Of a DNA stretch of 33,625 nucleotides, positions 26,423 through 33,625 are shown one piece after another. The stretch's first letter is position 1, and every line of letters starts with the position of its first letter. Under the pieces are notes generated by a model that worked only from the letters and a program-made list of their open reading frames with translations, searched no databases and was not told the DNA's origin. The translations under genes were made by a program, and so were the position numbers. Source of the stretch: an uncultured Bacteroidales bacterium (lineage in GTDB: Bacteria; Bacteroidota; Bacteroidia; Bacteroidales; P3); assembly GCA_905235855.1 (NCBI GenBank), contig CAJONE010000014.1, forward strand, positions 1 to 33,625, given 5' to 3'.

Positions 26423-26539
26423 ATGAAAGTCAGAGTTTCTGTAAAGAAAAGATCCCCCGAGTGCAAGGTGGTTCGTCGCCACGGGGTGGTTTATGTAATC
26501 AACAAAAAAAATCCTAAGTTCAAACAAAGACAAGGTTAA
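26423..26539 (+). CDS. rpmJ: 50S ribosomal protein L36, zinc-free form
   Basis: 38 aa, too short for many ORF finders: [19 protein letters not shown] at the start and NPKFKQRQG at the end. The zinc-binding form has three Cys and one His; here only one Cys remains (PEC), while the others are Ser, Asn/Lys and Phe. This is the zinc-independent version seen in many Bacteroidetes. It is placed between infA and rpsM as usual. Confidence 0.95.
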   Translation: MKVRVSVKKRSPECKVVRRHGVVYVINKKNPKFKQRQG

Positions 26540-26578
26540 TTCAGTGTTTTGTCCGGCTCTGGTGTGAAGGTGTTAAAA

Positions 26579-26599
26579 TCGACACATCTCCCCTGTCGA
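26579..26599 (+). promoter_or_regulatory. Hairpin in the rpsM leader
   Basis: The 116-bp spacer between rpmJ and rpsM contains TCGACA (26579-26584) pairing perfectly with TGTCGA (26594-26599) around a 9-base loop. In E. coli the same place holds the S4 target that represses the alpha operon. Whether this structure does the same is unknown. Confidence 0.35.
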
Positions 26600-26655
26600 A
26601 ATGCTACGCTGAAAACTTCGGAATCGGCTGAAACCAAAAAACAAAAAGAACATTT

Positions 26656-27033
26656 ATGGCAAGAATTGCAGGTATTGACTTACCCAAAAACAAAAGAGGT
26701 GTTATCGGCTTGACCTACATCTACGGAATTGGCAGAAGCCTGGCTTCTGAGATTCTCGCAAAGGCCGGTATCGATGAGAACAAGAAGGTTCAGGACTGGT
26801 CAGACGACGAGCAGAACGCCCTGCGCAACATTATCAACGACGAATACAAGGTCGAGGGTGCTCTCCGTTCTGAGGTTCAGATGAACATCAAGCGTCTTAT
26901 GGATATTGGTTGCTATCGTGGAATCCGCCACCGTCTCGGCCTTCCGCTTCGTGGCCAAAGCACAAAAAACAACGCCCGTACTCGCAAGGGTAAGAAGAAA
27001 ACTATCGCAAACAAGAAGAAGGCTACCAAGTAA
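26656..27033 (+). CDS. rpsM: 30S ribosomal protein S13
   Basis: 125 aa. A head protein contacting P-site tRNA and the large subunit. [36 protein letters not shown] and the lysine-rich tail [14 protein letters not shown] are typical. First gene of the alpha section. Confidence 0.97.
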   Translation: MARIAGIDLPKNKRGVIGLTYIYGIGRSLASEILAKAGIDENKKVQDWSDDEQNALRNIINDEYKVEGALRSEVQMNIKRLMDIGCYRGIRHRLGLPLRGQSTKNNARTRKGKKKTIANKKKATK

Positions 27034-27049
27034 AATTCTCTTATTGTGT

Positions 27050-27103
27050 AGCGGCCAGCTGCGGACTATAGCGCCCTATGGCGGGAATATCGGAGCCGCT
27101 GGC
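27050..27103 (+). promoter_or_regulatory. Folded leader before rpsK
   Basis: The 105-bp spacer has overlapping arm pairs: AGCGGC (27050-27055) with GCCGCT (27095-27100), or GCCAGC (27054-27059) with GCTGGC (27098-27103). An inner hairpin CGCC/GGCG closes a 4-base loop (27072-27083). The two outer pairings exclude each other, so this could be a switch or only a flexible stem. Confidence 0.4.
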
Positions 27104-27138
27104 AAACAAATGTAAAATCAAGCAAGAAAAAAGAAATT

Positions 27139-27528
27139 ATGGCAAAAACTTCAAAACCGACCAAAAAAAGAGTCGTAAAAGTTGAACCTATGGGAAGGGC
27201 TTGCATCTTTGCGTCCTTCAACAATGTAATTGTCTCTTTGACAAACAACGCCGGTCAAGTGATTTCTTGGTCGTCTGCAGGAAAAATGGGCTTCCGCGGA
27301 TCGAAGAAAAACACTCCGTATGCCGCTCAGATGGCAGCGGAAGATTGCGGCAAAGTTGCTTATGATTTGGGCCTAAGAAAAGTCAAGGTCTTCGTTAAGG
27401 GACCTGGTTCAGGACGTGAATCTGCAATACGTGCAATCAACGGGTGCGGCATCGAGGTGACCGAAATCGTCGACATCACTCCGCTTCCACACAACGGTTG
27501 CCGTCCGCCAAAACGCCGTCGTGTGTAA
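27139..27528 (+). CDS. rpsK: 30S ribosomal protein S11
   Basis: 129 aa. It forms the platform near the E site and the Shine-Dalgarno helix. [20 protein letters not shown], the [13 protein letters not shown] loop and the C-terminal [13 protein letters not shown] are diagnostic. Bacteroidetes usually lack strong Shine-Dalgarno use, and here too the upstream site is a weak purine run. Confidence 0.97.
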   Translation: MAKTSKPTKKRVVKVEPMGRACIFASFNNVIVSLTNNAGQVISWSSAGKMGFRGSKKNTPYAAQMAAEDCGKVAYDLGLRKVKVFVKGPGSGRESAIRAINGCGIEVTEIVDITPLPHNGCRPPKRRRV

Positions 27529-27565
27529 ATAGTCTAATGTTTAAAGTTTTAAAGTAGCAAGAAAA

Positions 27566-28171
27566 ATGGCAAGATACACTGGTCCTAAAACCAAAATAGC
27601 GAGAAAGTTCCACGAACCGATCTACGGTCCGGACAAGAATTATGAAAAAAGACCTTATGCTCCTGGTATGCACGGCCAAAACAAGCGTCGCGGCAAGACC
27701 TCTGAATATGGCATCCAGCTTCAGGAAAAGCAAAAGGCAAAATATACGTATGGCATCCTCGAACGTCAGTTCCGCAAACTCTATGCCGAGGCTTCGCGTC
27801 GCGGTGGCGTTACCGGTGAGGAGCTTATGAAACTCATCGAGGCTCGCCTCGACAATGTGGTCTATCGTCTCGGCATCGCAAAAAGCCGCGCCCAGGCTCG
27901 CCAGCTCGTCTCCCATCGCCACATTGCTGTCAATGGCGAGGTGGTCAACATCCCGTCCTACTCCTTGAGAGAAGGTGATGTGATTTCCGTTCGCGAGCGT
28001 TCCAAGTCGCTCGAAATCATCGCCGACTCGCTCGCTTCTCGCGCTAACAGTTATTCGTGGCTCGAATGGGACAGCAACACTATGAGCGGCAAGTTCATGA
28101 ATTTCCCGCAGCGTGCCGACATCCCCGAAAACATCAATGAGCAGCTGATTGTGGAACTCTACTCGAAGTAA
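27566..28171 (+). CDS. rpsD: 30S ribosomal protein S4, zinc-free form
   Basis: 201 aa. It binds the 5' domain of 16S rRNA, starts 30S assembly and in E. coli represses the alpha operon. It has no cysteine, so it is the zinc-free type. The S4 RNA-binding fold is visible in [20 protein letters not shown] with HRHIAVNG. Full length; rpoA follows after 79 bp. Confidence 0.97.
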   Translation: MARYTGPKTKIARKFHEPIYGPDKNYEKRPYAPGMHGQNKRRGKTSEYGIQLQEKQKAKYTYGILERQFRKLYAEASRRGGVTGEELMKLIEARLDNVVYRLGIAKSRAQARQLVSHRHIAVNGEVVNIPSYSLREGDVISVRERSKSLEIIADSLASRANSYSWLEWDSNTMSGKFMNFPQRADIPENINEQLIVELYSK

Positions 28172-28250
28172 TGCGGGTTGCTGACCATAATCACGAAAAG
28201 CCGCGATGGAGGCTGTAAACAATAGTTAAAATAACGAGAAATAAAACAAG

Positions 28251-29243
28251 ATGTCAATATTAGCATTCCAAAAGCCCGATAAGGTTATTATGCTGGAGTC
28301 CGACGACTTCCGCGGTTCTTTCGAGTTCCGCCCGCTCGAACCCGGCTATGGCGTCACTATCGGCAATGCGCTGCGCAGAATCCTTCTCTCCTCGCTCGAG
28401 GGTTATGCCATTACTTCCGTTCGCATCGACGGTGTCGACCATGAGTTTTCCTCTTTGCCGGGTGTTGTCGAGGATATGACAGACATTATCTTAAGTCTGA
28501 AACAAATCCGTTTCCGCCGCCAGATCGAGGACTCTAACAGTGAGAAGGTGTCGTTCGAAATCGTGGGTCAAACTGTTTTTAAGGCAGGCGATTTGAACAA
28601 CTATCTTAATGGTTTCCAGGTCCTCAATCCCGAGGTCGAGATTTGCCACATGGAACCCACTACGTCTCTTAAAATAGAACTCACGGTCGAAAAGGGCAGG
28701 GGTTATGTTCCTTCAGAGGAAAACAAGAAGTCGTCCGACCCGATTGGTGTCATCGCCATCGACTCAATCCATACTCCTATCAAGAACGTCAAGTATGAGG
28801 TCGAAAACTATCGTGTTGAGCAGAAGACCGACTACGAGAAGCTGGTTCTGGATATCGAGACCGACGGCTCAATCCATCCCAAGGATGCCTTGAAAGAGGC
28901 TGCCACTATTCTAATTCAGCATTTCATGCTTTTCTCGGACGAGCGCATCTCTCTCGAAACTGAACCGAAGCAGGTTGTGGAGGAGTTTGACGAGGGTACG
29001 CTGCATATACGCCAGTTGCTCAAGACCAAGCTCACCGACATGGATCTTTCGGTACGTGCACTCAACTGCCTTAAGGCTGCCGAGGTCGAGACTTTGGGCG
29101 ACTTGGTTTCGTTCAACAAGGTTGACTTGCTTAAGTTCAGAAATTTCGGGAAAAAATCGCTCACCGAACTTGAAAATCTCGTGGCATCGAAAAATCTTGA
29201 GTTTGGTATGAACATTTCAAAGTATAAATTAGATAAGGAATAA
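28251..29243 (+). CDS. rpoA: DNA-directed RNA polymerase subunit alpha
   Basis: 330 aa. The N-terminal dimerisation domain has [20 protein letters not shown], and the C-terminal domain (about residues 262-320) carries the helix-hairpin-helix DNA-binding part ([13 protein letters not shown]). Its place between rpsD and rplQ is the conserved one. Expression should be tied to ribosomal protein supply. Confidence 0.98.
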   Translation: MSILAFQKPDKVIMLESDDFRGSFEFRPLEPGYGVTIGNALRRILLSSLEGYAITSVRIDGVDHEFSSLPGVVEDMTDIILSLKQIRFRRQIEDSNSEKVSFEIVGQTVFKAGDLNNYLNGFQVLNPEVEICHMEPTTSLKIELTVEKGRGYVPSEENKKSSDPIGVIAIDSIHTPIKNVKYEVENYRVEQKTDYEKLVLDIETDGSIHPKDALKEAATILIQHFMLFSDERISLETEPKQVVEEFDEGTLHIRQLLKTKLTDMDLSVRALNCLKAAEVETLGDLVSFNKVDLLKFRNFGKKSLTELENLVASKNLEFGMNISKYKLDKE

Positions 29244-29250
29244 AAAGAAT

Positions 29251-31142
<1,892 letters not shown>

Positions 31143-31162
31143 ATTTTAGAAAAACAGTTGCA

Positions 31163-31191
31163 GGGCGTAGTGTCTCCTCCGACCTACGCCC
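31163..31191 (+). terminator. Terminator-like hairpin after eno
   Basis: GGGCGTAG (31163-31170) pairs with CTACGCCC (31184-31191) around a 13-base loop, followed by TTAATATTT rather than a pure T run. It begins 21 bases after the eno stop. Termination is likely but may be partial, so the next gene could be reached by read-through. Confidence 0.65.
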
Positions 31192-31207
31192 TTAATATTT
31201 GAATTTT

Positions 31208-31753
31208 ATGAGTACACTTGTAATTTGCATCATCGTGGTGTCCACCGCATTGCTTTCGGTTGTTGTTGTTGGTGGCCTCTTCTACCTCATTGTGAAAAAG
31301 TATTTCGACAATGAGCAGAAAGTGCGTATGCTCGAAATGAGAATCGAGGAACACAAGGAGTCCTTGCGTGTGGTCTCGCCCATTCGCCTGCAGGCTTATG
31401 AGCGTATGGCTCTCTTTTTGGAGCGCATCTCGCCCAACAGCCTCGTGCTTCGTTGCTACCGTCCAGGGATGGACATGCCTACGCTCCAGAGCGAGATGAC
31501 TCGCAGCATCCGCGACGAGTGGGAGCACAACCTCAGCCAGCAGGTCTATATGTCGAGCGATGTGTGGCAGAAAATACGTCAGGCCAAGGAGGAGATGATA
31601 AACATCGTCAATTCGTCGGCAGCCACGCTTGAACGCGATGCCGCGCCCACCGAGTTGGCCGGCCGTGTGTTCGCCACAGTGACGCAGAAAGACTTACCCA
31701 CCGATGCCGCACTTGAATACATGAAGGCCGAAATCAAAAGCCACTTCGAGTAA
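31208..31753 (+). CDS. Membrane-anchored protein of unknown function (181 aa)
   Basis: ATG 31208 is chosen over a TTG three codons upstream. Residues 3-28 form one hydrophobic helix (VVSTALLSVVVVGGLFYLIV), probably an N-terminal anchor, followed by KK and a long charged region with coiled-coil character (EQKVRMLEMRIEEHKES) facing the cytoplasm. The middle has ERMALFLERISPNSLVLR and a Gln/Glu-rich end. It looks like a conserved Bacteroidetes protein often found with housekeeping genes, but I know no function. No catalytic motif is visible. Confidence 0.8.
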   Translation: MSTLVICIIVVSTALLSVVVVGGLFYLIVKKYFDNEQKVRMLEMRIEEHKESLRVVSPIRLQAYERMALFLERISPNSLVLRCYRPGMDMPTLQSEMTRSIRDEWEHNLSQQVYMSSDVWQKIRQAKEEMINIVNSSAATLERDAAPTELAGRVFATVTQKDLPTDAALEYMKAEIKSHFE

Positions 31754-32014
31754 AAACGACGCTCTGCCGTTCCCTCGATTCGAAAAAACTGGAACGTGTT
31801 GCAAACCGGCTGAGCCCCTATGGTCTTTCACGCTAATACAACATGGTTTGTTCGTCTGAATATCATTGTTGATAATATGTCATAGTTCGGCGAAGCGGCT
31901 AATGCAAGCTCACCGTCCCCTGTCGGAAAACAAAGATAATTAAACTTATAGAACCCAGATCGAAGCAAATAGGTAGAACAGAAACAGAAAAATAGATAAC
32001 AACATAATATTATA
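31754..32014 (+). other. Gene-free spacer, left part
   Basis: No credible gene is visible. A short inverted repeat CGTTCC (31768-31773) / GGAACG (31791-31796) just after the preceding stop may act as a weak terminator. The rest is AT-rich and unremarkable up to the structured element at 32015. Confidence 0.5.
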
Positions 32015-32141
32015 GCGTTTACGCTACAACTTGTCCCTTGAAGTTCCACAAATCAAGCACAGTTATGTAAAGCGGTAAACGCCTGCGAGCAATCGTGGGC
32101 TTTACTTATAGCTGTGCGGGTCGTGGAACACCTAAGGGACA
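32015..32141 (+). ncRNA. Candidate structured RNA before the helicase gene
   Basis: A long hairpin is built from three stems in line: TGTCCCTT (32032-32039) with AAGGGACA (32134-32141); GTTCCAC (32043-32049) with GTGGAAC (32123-32129); and a 16-pair stem, 32058-32073 with 32099-32116, including one U-G pair and a UU bulge. The U-G pair favours the plus strand. The 25-base loop contains GTAAACGC (32075-32082), exactly complementary to GCGTTTAC (32015-32022) on the 5' side, so a pseudoknot is possible. The 5' flank can alternatively form its own small hairpin (AGCG/CGCT). It ends 25 bases before the helicase ATG. It could be a leader element, a separate small RNA or an inverted-repeat element. 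Confidence 0.5.
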
Positions 32142-32166
32142 TAAGGAAATGACCACGATTCTCTTT

Positions 32167-33625
32167 ATGCCCACGATAACCCCACACCAAGCCCTCTACT
32201 ACGCCCAGCTACTTTCTTCCCACTCGGTGGGCGACCGTCTGGAAAGCCTCTCGCAGTCGCTGCTCAGCGCTTCTGTCGACATCAATCCGCATCAGGTCGA
32301 GGCTGCCTTGTTCGCTTTCCGCTCGCCGCTGTCGAGGGGTGTGGTGCTGGCCGACGAGGTGGGCTTGGGAAAGACCATCGAGGCGGGATTGGTCATCGGC
32401 CAATACTGGGCGACGGGCCGGCGCAACATCATCGTTGTCTGTCCGGCAGCGCTCCGCAAGCAATGGAGCGCAGAGCTGACCGACAAATTCGGCTTGCCGA
32501 ACACCATCGTCGACAGCCGCAATTATCGCGAGGTGGGATTCGGCAACCGCAGCATCGTCGTCTGTTCCTACAACTTCGTGGCGCGCTACAAGGTGGACAT
32601 CCTGCGTCACGGTTTCGAACTGGCCGTGGTCGACGAGGCCCACAAGCTGCGCAACGTCTACCGCAGCAGCTCCAAAACGGCCATCGCTGTGAGCGATGCC
32701 CTCAGCGGCTCGAAGAAACTGCTGCTCACCGCCACACCGTTCCAGAATTCGCTGATGGAGCTCTTTGGCCTGGTGATCGTCATCAACCCGCAGCTTTTCG
32801 GCAGCGAGAAGTCGTTCCGCGCCACCTACGGCAAGGGTGACAACCTGTCCGACCTGCGTCGCCGCATAGCTCCACTCTTCACTCGCACCCTGAGGCGCGA
32901 CGTGTGCGAGTATATCAACTACACCAACCGCCACGCGCTGACGCAGAAGTTTCAGGCCACCGACCTCGAGCAGCAGCTCTACATCGAACTGTCGGAATTC
33001 CTGCGCCGCGACGACATCTATTCGGTTCCGGCCCAGCAGCGCAAGCTGACTACGATGATCATCCGCAAGATTCTGGCCTCCTCGACCTACGCCCTCGGCT
33101 TCACGCTGACGCACATACGCCAGCGCCTGCAGCGTATGCTGAAGTCTTTGCATGTCGAGTGCTTCAACCCCGACGATCTTATCGATGCTGCTGCCGAGGA
33201 GAACGATTTCTACGATGTCGACGAAGTGCTGGAGGAAGACTTTGCCGGCGAGGCTGACGAGGTGGACCCCACGCGGCTGAAAGCCGAGATAGCCCAGATA
33301 GACCACTTCATCGAGCTGGCTCGCGTCATCGACCACGACAGCAAGAGCGACGCCCTGCTGAAAGCCCTTGCCAAGGCCTTCAAGCAGCAGGCTGCGAATG
33401 GCGCTCTGCGCAAAGCCATCATATTCACCGAGTCGACGCGCACGCAAGCCTATCTGGTGCAGTTTCTCGAAGCCCACGGCTATGCCGGCAAGACGGTCAT
33501 CTTCGTCAATTGCTCCGGCTCGTGCATCGCCCTGCAGCCCGAGACCGAGACCTGCGACGCCATCGTTCAGGCATGGTATCCGGGGCAGGAGGGTGGCACC
33601 GCCGTTGCCGATGTGCTCTTCGGCG
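32167..33625 (+). CDS. SNF2/RapA-like helicase, 5' part, running into GH3 sequence
   Basis: 486 codons from ATG 32167 (MPTITPHQALYYAQ) to the window end. Helicase lobe 1 is complete: Walker A DEVGLGKTIEAG (residues 63-74), CPAALRKQW, DEAH at 156-159 and LLLTATPFQNS. Lobe 2 begins with KAIIFTESTRTQAYLVQFLE. Known: such SNF2/HepA-type ATPases move on double-stranded DNA or remodel protein-DNA complexes; in Bacteroidetes related proteins of about 1000 aa are common, some near restriction or defence genes. Odd: from about residue 443 the frame continues into sequence typical of glycoside hydrolase family 3 (see 33505-33625), so the natural helicase C-terminus is missing. Confidence 0.85.
   Translation, partial: MPTITPHQALYYAQLLSSHSVGDRLESLSQSLLSASVDINPHQVEAALFAFRSPLSRGVVLADEVGLGKTIEAGLVIGQYWATGRRNIIVVCPAALRKQWSAELTDKFGLPNTIVDSRNYREVGFGNRSIVVCSYNFVARYKVDILRHGFELAVVDEAHKLRNVYRSSSKTAIAVSDALSGSKKLLLTATPFQNSLMELFGLVIVINPQLFGSEKSFRATYGKGDNLSDLRRRIAPLFTRTLRRDVCEYINYTNRHALTQKFQATDLEQQLYIELSEFLRRDDIYSVPAQQRKLTTMIIRKILASSTYALGFTLTHIRQRLQRMLKSLHVECFNPDDLIDAAAEENDFYDVDEVLEEDFAGEADEVDPTRLKAEIAQIDHFIELARVIDHDSKSDALLKALAKAFKQQAANGALRKAIIFTESTRTQAYLVQFLEAHGYAGKTVIFVNCSGSCIALQPETETCDAIVQAWYPGQEGGTAVADVLFG
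33505..33625 (+). other. Glycoside hydrolase family 3 fragment joined in frame to the helicase
   Basis: After helicase-like GYAGKTVIF the frame reads VNCSGSCIAL, then CDAIVQAWYPGQEGGTAVAD and VLFG at the window end. This is the conserved C-terminal-domain stretch of GH3 beta-glucosidases/xylosidases (VNCSGSAIAL ... AWYPGQ.GG.AVADVLFG). Nothing in SNF2 helicases resembles it. GKTVIF could belong to either family, so the join lies at about 33487-33513, at a short shared stretch. Confidence 0.85.

Noticed and set aside
31828..32049. 73-codon minus-strand frame in the spacer
   Set aside because: It is cysteine/leucine-rich without a known pattern and enters the structured element; it is more likely chance.
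32209..33477. 422-codon open frame on the minus strand
   Set aside because: It lies opposite the helicase gene in GC-rich sequence, with low-complexity Val/Ala/Gly/Asp content typical of an antisense shadow.

Overview
The window is chromosomal DNA from a member of the Bacteroidales. Evidence for this is the gene order of the ribosomal cluster (rpsL-rpsG-fusA-rpsJ ... rpoA-rplQ followed by eno, with no tuf), promoters of the TTG / TAnnTTTG type, zinc-free forms of S14, S4 and L36, and a surface-protein relic with BspA-type leucine-rich and Listeria-Bacteroides repeats plus a type IX secretion-like tail. Genus cannot be set from this sequence. The contig could come from a metagenome.

Left part (1-8800, minus strand, AT-rich, accessory). 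From right to left it holds an AbiEi/AbiEii type IV toxin-antitoxin pair with its own operator; a WYL-domain regulator; a translationally coupled DEDDh 3'-5' exonuclease; three unrecognised proteins; a PD-(D/E)XK nuclease-family protein; and the first 725 codons of a DNA polymerase III alpha (DnaE-type) subunit that runs off the window. The WYL gene and the polymerase gene share a nearly ungapped promoter/operator with a GCCA-N5-TGGC dyad. This suggests that a WYL protein co-regulates an exonuclease and a polymerase, as in a damage-response, mutagenic-repair or defence module. A 42-bp relic of a second exonuclease 3' end lies inside the operon.

Junction (8800-11131). A gene-poor stretch is followed by a 5'-truncated, frameshifted surface-protein pseudogene. 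Base composition changes from AT-rich to GC-richer within its repeats at about 10.2-10.3 kb, so the accessory/core boundary lies there. A strong terminator, a cluster of DnaA-box-like 9-mers and the rpsL promoter follow.

Core part (11132-29757, plus strand). This is the complete str-S10-spc-alpha super-cluster: 28 ribosomal proteins, EF-G, SecY, methionine aminopeptidase, IF-1 and RNA polymerase alpha. All are intact and tightly packed. Several spacers carry hairpins, the strongest being a 12-bp stem between rplO and secY. A promoter-like sequence lies inside rplD.

Right part (29758-33625). A terminator, enolase, another terminator-like hairpin and a small membrane-anchored protein of unknown function come first. 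A 413-bp spacer follows, carrying a long hairpin whose loop can pair with its 5' flank (candidate structured RNA). Last is a SNF2/RapA-like helicase whose reading frame switches, without interruption, into glycoside hydrolase family 3 sequence about 120 bases before the window ends. That is either a real fusion or, more likely, a chimeric join.
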